From positions 22,653,001 through 22,717,000 of the forward strand of contig JABWDB010000003.1 of the NCBI GenBank assembly GCA_019614645.1: a DNA stretch of 64,000 bases. The letters run 5' to 3'. The DNA comes from Stratiolaelaps scimitus. Lineage: Eukaryota > Arthropoda > Arachnida > Mesostigmata > Laelapidae. The first letter of the stretch is position 1. Every line of letters begins with the position of its first letter. Shown here piece by piece: positions 14,001-24,196 of the stretch. The position numbers were made by a program, and so were the translations under genes. The notes under the pieces are model-generated. The model ran no database searches. It saw only the letters and a program-made list of their open reading frames with translations, and had not been told where the DNA came from.

Positions 14001-17000
14001 ATTCTGTTCAAAATTGAAAAAGTGACAAAATTGTGGTCTATTTGCGCGGCGATTATATTGGTAGTCTATTTGAGAGGCTGTCACTTAGCGCTAGTGTGCT
14101 GGGGTTACCGGGGGTTAGTCAGCACCGTCCGGATCCATGGCACATATAGACTAACCATCGAATTTGTGTGATGTGTCTGTGAGCAGTGTTTTATTTAGCG
14201 TTTTGTCATCCGAAGAAGAGCGTCGTGATCTCAAAGTCCTCCAGCGTATCCGGTCGCTGCATTGGGTACGGGCGAATCACCTCGAATTGGACGTCGACGA
14301 TATCCACCCGACGGTGAAGGAGTTCATGGACGAAGCCATGAAACAGCTCATATTCATCGATTCGAAGCGGTCCCCTAAGTACGCATTAGTTATACTTGAC
14401 ATCTTATTCAGCTTGCGCCGCTGTTCGTCCTTATCGGAGGTTTCATTTGGCGACTTGTGACAGTCATCATCGTGAAAATATGTTTTTTCAACTGCAATCG
14501 CCAACTTCTATAATTGCGTGTTACGTGACTAAAGGCAAATTTGAGGCAAACTGGTCGGACGAGGGTCAACACCTTCGTAAAAGTAACAATAGGTTTTTTT
14601 CTTGTGACTACAGGGAGAAGCTAGCATGCGTGGTTGACGCGGCAAAGAATATTTTCAAGATGCTCCAAGCTGCCCCGAAGGGTCCGAGTCATGCGGGTGC
14701 CGACGACTTTCTTCCAGCGATGATCTATGTGGTTTTACGAGCAAACCCGCCTCGATTGCACACCAACATTAAACTGGTACGATACCAACTTATGCGGAAA
14801 AGCGCCGTTTGGGAAGTCGATGAACACATACCCTATTGTGCAGAGTGTGGCATCCAAAATAGGTACACAACCCGTCATCGAGACGCCGTGCAAAGCCTAC
14901 GGCGAGTTGTGTAGCATTTTGGAAGCGATAGGCATTGCGTGACTTTCCTGTACATGCCCACATTTTTCTTACCTCCGTTAATGGCCAGGGAAAGCACGAA
15001 GTGCCCACTCCCGGTCGCGAACCCTGAGGGCAATAATTCGTTTTCAGAAAAGCAGCACACCCGTCCCATATGCGCCTTGCTTTCCAACTGCATTCATTCG
15101 GACAGCATTCGCGTGTAACAGTGCCTATGGAATATATATATATATATGATTTATGTACATTTGAGGTCGTCCGTTGTCGTCCCACAGGTGACCCTATTCA
15201 GCGCTCAGAGTCGTCTTCGAAGCGGCGAAAGCGGCTACATGTTTACAAATCTCTGCGGGGCGGTGAATTTCATTGAAACGCTCACCGCCGACAAACTTCA
15301 GGTTGGTTGATAGAAAGTGGCTGCACGATTTATTTACTATTTATTTCTAGTGATTTATCTCACTTGTGCAAACGATAATAGCAATGATTTCCTTGACAAT
15401 GATATCCAAGGTAGACCTGTAATATGATTTACGTATTTTCCATTGTATCATCACGTTTGCCTTATGTGAACAGCGTAGCAGGCACGATAAGTCTCCGTCA
15501 TGTCGAACCGGCTACCACAGCTAATATTTGATATTAGTGGCGCATGCGTAAAGAGTTATCTGGATGGTGAGAGTCGAGTTTGTCTACGACGACGTATTCG
15601 TCGGTCGGGCGTTGTTTGTTGCTGACAATACAATTGCAGATGCCACAGGAAGAGTTTGAGGCGTACATTCAGGGAAAGGCTATGCCGATGGAGGACGCGA
15701 CGACTGCAGGCGCTCGCCTTATGTATCATAATATGGCGGCGCTCAAGGAGCTACATCTACGGCAGGATCGACTAGCAGACGCGTCGGAACAGCTCAAGAT
15801 GACTTTAGATTCGCTGCAGAGAGATATTGGTCAGTATAATTAGTGAATGTGTGTTCAGTAATTATCGGCTGATATGCTCACGACATAATTGAGTTGGCGT
15901 CTCCCTGCCGCCCGCCTCCGTCTGCGCAGAGATTGTTGGTTGGTCACCGTATAACACATGCGCAAAATTTTATATTGAATCACCTACGTACTGATTTCTC
16001 TCAAAGTTTTGCGCAATTCGTAGTCGTTATTGTTGTCGTTTTCGCTATCGACTATTTGATATTGGAGCGGTCAAGCTATGACCTTGTGAAGTTTGACCCT
16101 TCCAAGATCATTATTTACTAGTATCGTACTAAGGCCCCATGTTTCGTTTGTAGCCGAGCAGGTACAGCGGGCACTTGCGGAATCCGAGGAAGCTACAAAA
16201 CCGCACGAGTATCGTATCTCGAAACATGTCCAGATTCGCTGTTTGCCAGCGTTCATGCGTGACAAGGTTGGTATTTCTGTCCATATTTCTCAACAAACTG
16301 CAGCAGGTGTCCATATTTCACCTGCTGCAGTTTGTTTTGAACCCGCGAGTGGAGCAAGGTATCTGCTTAATTTAGAAACGATGCAGATAGGAGAAGACGA
16401 CTCGATGTTGAGCTCTGAAATATTTCGGTCGTCGGAGTCCCACATGAATCCTGTACTCGCTTATTATCATCATCGTCATAATCATTATTAATGATTAGCT
16501 AACAGTTGAATTGCTCTAATTCAGGTGGTACTTATCGAGCCGCCGGGGTCGCCTCCACAACCCGCCGATCTCCCTGCGCCTCTTCAGCCAGAGCTCCTGC
16601 ATAAGAACAACAACGCGGACAATAGCATCGTCGACAGCAACGAGAATGCTGGCAGCGTTGCCGGCAATGCCGATTGCGCCAACAGTACCAACAACAACAA
16701 CAATAACGACCAAAGTCACAGCACGAGCAGTTGTTCACCAAACACGACGACGTCGGCGAGCACCGACGAGGAGTTGGTCACCGCTGGTGACCAGACGATA
16801 GCTGCTACTCCCGACTCTGCTGACTTGTCTGACCACTCAGTTGACGAGGTAGATTTGTGCGATATAGCGAATATAGATAACAACTAATTGTAGTTAGTTG
16901 AACACATCCGTGCAAAAATGCAAATCAATAGGTGTCGAAATAGCTGCTCGATTTGCTGCTGTGATAACCGCTAGAAAGGAAGAAAACGAGTTGTGATATT

Positions 17001-17189
17001 GCTTTTTCCATTCGCACGCTATAAAGGTGATTAACTTTTTGCTGTTGTTGTTGCTTCTTCTATGACGACACCTACTGACAGGTTCCCCAGGTCGACCTGA
17101 GTCCCAGTGGCGGTGAACCTGCCGAGGCACAAGGCGAACTTCCAAAGGACAGCGTCTCTGAATTACCGGCAACTGAGCCATTGCAATAA
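5529..17189 (+). CDS. Rabex-5: Rabex-5 / RABGEF1-like Rab5 guanine-nucleotide exchange factor (11 exons)
   Basis: Family role: activates Rab5 on early endosomes and binds ubiquitin. Exons read by eye: 5529-5764, 12587-12918, 13124-13310, 13613-13756, 14199-14378, 14614-14776, 15188-15301, 15640-15829, 16154-16266, 16525-16848, 17082-17189. Every junction is GT-AG with matching phase, giving 696 aa (human about 490). Exon 1 holds an A20 zinc finger, C19-x3-C23-x11-C35-x2-C38, with YGNPEWEGFCSKCYKQ, followed at once by a polyglutamine run. Exon 2 has FGRFEEKK, as in vertebrate Rabex-5. The VPS9 domain spans exons 5-7, with DDFLPAMIYVVLRANPPRL and SGYMFTNLCGAVNFIE; these keep the Asp, Pro, Tyr and Thr needed for exchange in the family. 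The C-terminus is Asn/Ser rich. The start ATG has aaa before it. Weakest points: the acceptor of exon 2, a possible missing exon in the 6.8-kb intron 1, and the 3' end, because reading through the last donor would stop at 16887. Confidence 0.93.
5649..5711 (+). repeat. CAA/CAG (opa) repeat coding polyglutamine
   Basis: A run of CAA and CAG codons directly after the A20 zinc finger of the Rabex-5 gene. In the coding frame it gives about 16 Gln residues broken by one Glu. The mixed codons suggest an older, stabilised repeat. Confidence 0.9.
7438..7739 (+). mobile_element. 3' end of a non-LTR retrotransposon with A-tail
   Basis: The frame 7438-7674 ends with YRLPAVWGSLPREIRSLSSA then KKFAAEVKKFF and a stop. 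This is the standard C-terminus of LINE reverse-transcriptase ORFs ('YRLPxLWNxLPxxIRxxxSxxxFKxxLK'). A 13-base A run at 7727-7739 fits the 3' tail. The copy lies in intron 1 of the Rabex-5-like gene, in sense orientation. It is heavily 5'-truncated. Confidence 0.75.
7976..8004. repeat. TA microsatellite
   Basis: About 29 bp of alternating TA inside intron 1 of the Rabex-5-like gene. Confidence 0.9.
16292..16336. repeat. Perfect 18-bp inverted repeat in an intron
   Basis: aacaaactgcagcaggtg at 16292-16309 and its exact reverse complement at 16319-16336, separated by 9 nt. It starts 25 bp after the donor of Rabex-5 exon 9. The 12-mer tgtccatatttc occurs at 16279-16290 and again across the loop. 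Confidence 0.95.
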
Positions 17190-17526
17190 CAAGGGGAGCA
17201 CGGGAGCTAAACTCTGCTTAGATAGAGGGTGAAATGAATCACAGTCGACCGCGTGGGCTAAATCAGATGAATTCTATTAGTGGGACCGATTACGTTGTAC
17301 ACAAAATGGCTATTGTTATTATTATTAATACAAATTGTTGTAATCAATTTACATGAGGGCTCACTTGACGGACTTAAAGTTGTTTATCTTGCAATAACAT
17401 ATTCGAAATTAGAGCTGGCAGAAGTTGCAATTATACGTTTTAGAAACAAGTTGTTGTTTGAATTATTTGTACACAAGAAGATCATGTAATGTCATAGAGA
17501 GCTTGCAAAGCTTTATCGCTATCATA

Positions 17527-17527
17527 A

Positions 17528-17558
<31 letters not shown>

Positions 17559-17590
17559 GAAAGAGAGAGAGAGGGAGAGAGAGAGTGGAA
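17527..17590. repeat. TA then GA microsatellite
   Basis: A run of alternating TA followed directly by GA repeats, in the likely 3' UTR or downstream flank of the Rabex-5-like gene. Confidence 0.9.
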
Positions 17591-18305
17591 CTCGTCAGTA
17601 GATGCTATTCCTATGGCTAACCACCCGGCTATTCGACGTCGTTGTATCATTTCACTGTGATCCTTCACCGCCCGCGGATTTCAAACGAACGAATGAATAA
17701 CGACCCGAATATTAGAATGAGATTAATGAATTCAAAAGTGGCAAACGAGCCTTCACACACCAAATGCTATTGTCACGCAGGAAAGTGACACAGACTATGA
17801 GAAAAAGACGGAGGAAGGTGCCATTGGAAATTTCAAGATATGGCGAGGGGTGTGTGCGTGTGTGGCCCTCTAGCCAGCGGCGTGAGTGATGCTGACGTTC
17901 TTAACTGTGTAGAAGTTAGTACAATAATAATTATTATTATCTATTAGCTATTTTCTCTCTATATATCTAGAAGATTCCAAGATAGGCCACCGGGCGAAGG
18001 CACTGACTAAAATTCAGTGAAGGGGAACGATGATGTGAGGAAGTTCCCTCGTTCATATCTACGTCGAGAACTGCCAAGAAACCCTTTAATATAAGCTTTA
18101 ATCAAAATATTTCTCGTGTTCTTTTAGGGTGTGCTAAGTATTTGAGCATTAACAGATGTTTGCTCGTACGACTATGTAGGTTATGTCTATTGTAGTGCTT
18201 TTGCTTTACTGAAAATGTATGTATAATAATGCTGCTTAGGATAAATTACAATTGAGGTTTCATTAGAATTAACTCAGAGGGCTCATTTTGATTACTATTT
18301 ATTAC

Positions 18306-18311
18306 AATAAA
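18306..18311 (+). terminator. Candidate polyadenylation signal for the Rabex-5-like gene
   Basis: AATAAA about 1.1 kb after the stop at 17189, the first canonical signal I saw downstream. It would imply a long 3' UTR holding the TA/GA microsatellite at 17527-17590. Confidence 0.35.
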
Positions 18312-18833
18312 ATAACGAAATACATATGGAATGAATAATGTGTTTATGGCCTTCACATTATGTCAAAGGTTAATATTGTACAGAGTGACGTGCAAAATAT
18401 TCTGGCTGAAGTAGATGATGAGCGCTGTCGAGACGAAAATGTTGTGAACCACAACGTTTAATTCGAGAAAGCTCAGTGTCAGGTATTTACTATAATTTTT
18501 CTTTGTAAATATGAAGTTGATCTATATTTAAAGAGGACGGTGTTTTTTTTGCTGTTTTTGTTTTCTTCCTTGTTCTTTTTTCTCGTGTGTGTGTATGTGT
18601 GTGTGTGTGTCAAGGTCGGTAGCAAGCGGAATGGTAAATGAATGGTGATGATGATGTTTGATGTCACAGCTTCTCTCCGTGTACTCGATGTGCGCTCTTA
18701 TGAGCGCCCGTATGTAGACTATGTATGCATGAATGCAAGGAGGGCAAATAAATGAAGCAGGATTCTTGGAACGGAGTGTTCGTTTTTGCTACCCGTTTAA
18801 TTTTAGCTAACAATTAATGTCAATGAGTGGGTG

Positions 18834-18984
18834 TCAGATGAACTTGATGAATACGATATCGACACCCGTTTCACCATCGGCAAACAAGGAAGGGCTTTGA
18901 GTTCAAAATCGTTACAGGAAATGGAAAATATAGATTCTACGATTATCCCCAATGCGAAAAGGAGTGGTTATTCATGGCCACAAG
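18834..18984 (+). CDS. Unassigned candidate exon
   Basis: The frame reads SDELDEYDIDTRFTIGKQGR and ends SGYSWPQ before a donor-like site (aag then gtaaag). A possible acceptor, gtgtcag, precedes it. The composition looks protein-like, but I recognise no family. 470 bp upstream, at 18360-18461, a 33-codon ATG frame reads MSKVNIVQSDVQNILAEVDD and stops. Both could be parts of a small gene or of a decayed transposon. If the open frame is not spliced, it ends at 19022. Confidence 0.3.
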
Positions 18985-19261
18985 GTAAAGCTTTAGCATT
19001 TGGTGGGATTAGAAGGGAGTGACAAAATACAACATTACTCATGGAATGTCCCTTCTAATGACTGAGCAACTCGTAGAATAAGTGAAGTTTTTATTGGAAG
19101 AGTGAATAGCACAAAATATCTTCAGTGACGATATGTGTAAGACGTGTTAGAGCCAATTATTCTGTATGAATATCTAGTGCCTATCATATTTATATACTGT
19201 ATAATGCTGCTATATAACTTGTTGTTGTTACTCTCCATTGTTATTCTTGTTGCTGCTAAGC

Positions 19262-19665
19262 GATCTCCCGGCTCGAGTAAAGGGCACAATTGACCATGTG
19301 AAGAAGCTCCTATACACAGACTGAGGTTCGTTCATAGCTTCAAGCACCTGGGTGTGATCATGACAACGAACGGTCTCTCCTTCACAGAACACATCATGGA
19401 CAAAACGTAACAAGCGCCGGTCGCGATTGTCGAAATACAATCGCTGTGAAAGTTTTCTTTGCAAACTGCGCTGAAGTTAGTTAATATCAAGATTGCGCCG
19501 GTTGTCTCGTACGGGCTCGAACTTACGTGGGAGCATCTTTCACACGCACAATTCGGGCAGCTGGACCGAGTGAAACCTGCATTTGTGAAACCCGTTATGA
19601 GGTTACACTGTTCGGCGCGGAATGGATTTGTCTACCTCCTTAGCGACATTTTCTTGTTTTAAGCT
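19262..19665 (+). mobile_element. Fragment of a LINE reverse-transcriptase ORF
   Basis: Frames read SFKHLGVIMTTNGLSFTEHI, then IKIAPVVSYGLELTWEHLS and GQLDRVKPAFVKPVMRLHCS with RNGFVYLL. This is the conserved block after the RT palm in chelicerate LINEs ('FKYLGV...KIAPVASYGIELIWEHLS...GQLDRVKAAFLKRVMGLH'). It is broken by frame changes and truncated at both ends. Confidence 0.75.
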
Positions 19666-19979
19666 ACCTATATTATATATCAGTTCGCCTTCGTTCGAGT
19701 TTGTCCGTTGGCTGAGTTTGTTACTTTCTGTTCCAGTTGGATTATTTGTTCAATCACAATGGTCGATCATTATCAGCATCGTGCTTCGTCCTTCGTTGAC
19801 GGCTGTTCGCCCTCTTTGGTGTCTATCCTGTTCTGTTGAGCCTTGTCCAATTTATTCAGTCACATGACGTCGATTTCGGTGCAGATGAGGCCTTTCTTCT
19901 GCAACGTGGAATACATCTCACTCGAAATAGGTGGACTTCACGAAAGTCTCCTCTATCTTGTTGCTGTTTCACCGTGATT

Positions 19980-21340
19980 AAATGTGGGTGTTGTTTAATT
20001 GTAATTACGTAATTAGCAATAGTGAATTGCGACCTTGCCTTCAACCCCGCGAAGTGCGAAGTCTTCTCTTTGGACCCCACCCCGAGCCCCAGCGCTTGCT
20101 CCCAGGATGCTGTGTCACTCCGAGGCCGTCCCTTGAGCTGTCGACTTTCCTCTTAACGGACGAGGCCATCCGGCCACTCTTGGACCTCTGTAGGAAAATT
20201 TGCGAAGTTTGAAAATATTTGGGAAGCAAAGTATCGCTGCCTCGATAGGACTGCAGTGATGCTTGACTGACTGCCCCTGTTGGCGGCTCACCAGGGGCTC
20301 TGCCTCTTGAACAGTCCTGTTTCTCGGCGGCAACGTATGCAGCACTTGCTTAGGACAAGCTCGATCGGCTCTGAGGCTTTAGCCCTTCACGCCTATGACG
20401 ACATAGGGCGCTCGACGCCCTGACGACGATCCCGAACCTCCAGCTTCCTCCGGCGGCGGCGTCGCTGGCTACCCTCCCGGTCTGCTTCGGTGGCTTCGGC
20501 ATCCTCAGCGTACATCGCTTGGATTACGTTTGCTATGCAGCCTCGCTCACGGCGGTCGCCGACATGGTTCCTACAGTCCTCCCCCCGAGGCTTCTTCTTC
20601 TCCGCTTCTTCTCCGCTTCCCGTGAGGCTGCCCTTGACCAGATGGCCGTCTGCGCCCGGGTAGGGTCTGATGTCCTCCACAAGGAGCTGCGGGACTCCCT
20701 CCTGGCCTCAGCGCCACACGTTGCTGACCAGGCTAGCCTCCGCGCCGTCGACAGGGCTGGTGCGGGGCATGGCTCCACGCGCTTCCCTCCTCGTCCCTTG
20801 GCATTGCTCTCGACGATCTCTCCCTCCGCTTCTGTGGGGGCCTCCGCCTCGGGGCCCCTGTAGTTGCGACCCATAGCTGCGACCGTTGCGGGGACCCTGT
20901 CGAAACGAATGTCCACACGGACTGTCGTGCGAGCGCAGCGCCGGTCGCCTTCCGCGACACACGATGGCTAATGACACGCTCGTGAGGGCCCTCCGCTCCG
21001 CCGATATCCTTTGCACAAGGAGCCGCAGGGCCTCGACACTACCGACGGGCGCCGCCCTGACGGTATCACTCTCATCCCCTTCCACCGAGGCCAGCACCTC
21101 GTTTGGGACGGCACGGTGGTCAACAATCTAGCACCTTCTTATGTCAGGCACTGTGCAACCACCCCCGGTTACGCGGTAGCGCGCACGGAGCGGGCCAAGC
21201 TACGGAAGTACACCGCACTCCAGGCAACCCACCTCTTTCCCCCTTGCATTTGAAACCTTAGGCAGGCACGGCCCCCTCACTGCGAACTTCCTCGAAGGGA
21301 TCTCTGGAAGGGCTGAGACCTGCCACTCTCCCAAACTGGG
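19980..21340 (+). mobile_element. Decayed non-LTR retrotransposon with C-terminal zinc finger and PD-(D/E)XK-like nuclease
   Basis: Reading across frames: FNPAKCEVFSL near 20040, LLAAHQGLCLLNSP and HLLRTSS near 20280-20350, YDDIGRST near 20395, LRLGAPVVATHSCDRCGDPV near 20855, HGLSCERSAGRLPRHTMAND near 20920, then RRPDGITLIPFHRGQHLVWD near 21050 and SYVRHCATTPGYA. This order matches a LINE family whose ORF ends with a Cys-His finger and a restriction-like nuclease (RPDG...WD). At least four frame changes show that it is dead. It is much richer in GC than its surroundings, which suggests a fairly recent insertion or a different origin. Confidence 0.8.
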
Positions 21341-24196
21341 AAGGATGGGGCATGTAATTTTTGGTAATCTTGTACGATGGCAACAATGTGAACAGCCTCA
21401 GGGTGTACAACATTCTCGGGCAGTACCCGTGCTACGTGACATCGGACAGAAAATTGTCATGCTCAATAAATCGTCTCATAACATCCTGTTCAATGATTCC
21501 CAAGGTGGTCAGTCAGTGTGGCCAATGTTTAGCATTGCTTTGGAAAAAATGTAGCGAAGTGACTATTTTTCACTATGTCGTTGTTCTGCCCAGGTTCGAA
21601 TAAATGCAAAAATAAATCTTTAGCTGCTTACCCTTCGTTTGTTAGTCTACCAAAACGATTTGTCTTGATGAAAATGAAATCTTTTTCATTCATTATAAAC
21701 GAATTGATTTATTTGTCTTTGAACGAACTACGCTTGCCCAGCATTCATTATGCATAACTTATCAGATGTTACGATTTTAGTTGAGTGTTAATGCCTATGC
21801 AATGTATAATTCAGATGCAATATATATTCATCTCTAGTCCATCTTATGGTTCATATAAAAATTATATGGTTCGCAAGACGACGGTGTCACAGCTAGTACG
21901 AATTGAATCAGGCAGCAACGTGCGAAATTAACGAAAACTAGCCCACATACGAAAAATATTTAAATGTAAATTCTAAAAAAAAATTAAATAAACATTTAAT
22001 TCGGCTTTCAGAGATTTATTTATGTTTCTTTTTGCTAGTTATCGACAAATCTGCTACAGGTCCATCGAGCTGTGCGATTCAGAATTGCGATGACGTGATC
22101 TTGACATGCTAATATTTGAATTCTCTGCTTACTTATTAGAGGCAGTAGTTCATAGTACGTCATTCCATGAAATGACGCCATCCCGCAAAACGCGGATCGT
22201 AAGGTCATACGATAAGTCAATAAATAAGAGTGGAACACAAGCATATTACAAGAAACCGATAGATCGTTCCAACCGAAGCCGTTGGAGATAATCAAACACG
22301 ACCAAATTCCACTAGCCAGCAATGACCGCAGCATAGATACACAGCATACAAACCTGATACACAGTTAACAACACAGGAAAACTACCGGCTCTTGTAGATT
22401 TTCTGGTTCTGATTTCGTTTCGTCAGTATTCTATGACAGAGTGTATCCGTGCTTCCCTTCAGTGTGTCTGCGTACCGCATACGTGAGTTTCTGACGCGGT
22501 GTCCTGGTGGCATAATCGTTATGTCGCCGCAACGGAAAATATGTTTGAGACAACTTCAAATGAATGACATAACCACTCTCAATCCCCCCCGCTGCTCCGC
22601 TTGTCGATGATCTTTCACTGTCGTATTTGTTTTCCTCCATGTGAATCGGTTATTCTTCTTCTTCGCCGGTTGAAATGATGTCTATTCGCTTTCAGCGGGC
22701 CCTCTCCTTTCAAAAAAAAAAACACACACTATTGCCGTGGCACCTCAAGGACCTTTGAGTCAGCAACGCTGTTCTCAGTTGGAAGGTGGCCGGTCTCGAT
22801 GCGGAGGAACGATTCGCCGTTGGAACGTCTCGTCGTGTATCGTTCAAAACAGCTGAACCGAACGACTCGCTTCGACTACAATGTGAGTATTCCGCATAGA
22901 GATTCAATGAATGGTATCGCCGAGTGACTTGGCATAAAACATAACTAATAGACAACAAGCAACCCTACGAGAGGAGATTTGCTCCTGTAAATTATGTCGC
23001 TTTCGAGATCAACTAACGAACATAAATCGTCCAAATCTAGCTTCGTGTACAATAGATTATCCTTTTGTCTGGGGTAAATACAATTATTCATCAATTATTC
23101 ACACGGTACGCTATTATACATCGCTAGGTACCTGGTCACATGGTACAACCGTAAACATGATAGAAATAGTGAACAGGAAAAATCATACATAGGCATTGTG
23201 TTGTACATACCTAAGGTTTTCGGGCTGACTCTCTCAGCCAACATTTAACGTCCATGGTACAACTGCTTTTCGCATTGTTTCGTAAGACGGACCCCTAAAT
23301 ACAAATGTGCGCGGGATCGAACCCGCGCACCAACGTGCCTCCTGTGTTGTACATACCTGTTGGGGCTAAATGGGACACGTTACTAATATCGTGATGTTGG
23401 TTGAGTTGAGCTTGTGGTTGAATCGTTTAATTATCATTATTATAGTTAACTGGTCTATCATGTGTTCGTTGGATGGCGACTGCAAAGGTGAAATTCACTG
23501 CATTAATGTGAATATATCGGATTTATTATAATTAAACTGTATAAAACAGCTCTTGTCCGGATTCGAGTTTAGAAGTAGTGAAATATGTGCAACACGCTGT
23601 ACTTTTCGTGTATATTAATAACGAACTACTAATTGATTGTTCAAGTATTAGTAATATTCTGTTCCGTTAGTCACTGGGACAACGTCTCGTTCTCGTCTTC
23701 TCGTAGTCTATTCGATCGCGGTTTGCGATAATGTTAACCTTTATTAATGTCCTTATTATAGAAGAGCCCTCGCTTTGATTATCGTTTGAGTGCTCTTTGG
23801 AACTGCATTTCTAGATTACCCTTGATCGTTTCTTGTTACATGATTTACTGCTGATGTCATCGTTCGTAGAATGAATATCCTAGCTGAATTCCTTTGACCG
23901 TATACGTTCTCTCAGTATTGCCATTGTGCCATTGTTTAGTACATTTAATGAATCTCCGAGGGAAGCGGTCAAAATTGGGTGGTAAATACTGTGCCGAGCT
24001 TGGTCGACAGTGTGTCCCTATGCTCGTTACGAGTCGGAGTCTAAGCTAGTTTACAGCTGGATATGGAGAACAACAGATGCAATAGTATCGTAAAGGTGGT
24101 CATCTTCACCTTGATGAAACTGGGTAACTTACGCGAGTCTTCGTTGTGTGCAGAACACTTGAACAGTGAAATCGTTTTGAGTATCCCGTACGTACG
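21341..24196. other. Region between the LINE and the lysozyme gene
   Basis: No gene supported. It contains the SINE-like copy at 23216-23341. The 5' exon or promoter of the lysozyme gene may lie near 23.6-24.2 kb. Confidence 0.5.
23216..23341 (-). repeat. SINE-like repeat family A, copy 2 (best tRNA-like head)
   Basis: Read on the minus strand it starts with a near-perfect tRNA T-arm, gcgcgggttcgatcccgcgc, followed by the body shared with copies at 2847-2985 and 39888-40034. This supports a tRNA-derived SINE with an internal RNA polymerase III B box. Confidence 0.8.

Noticed and set aside
20393..20916. Minus-strand Arg/Glu-rich open frames
   Set aside because: They are antisense shadows of the GC-rich LINE read on the plus strand.
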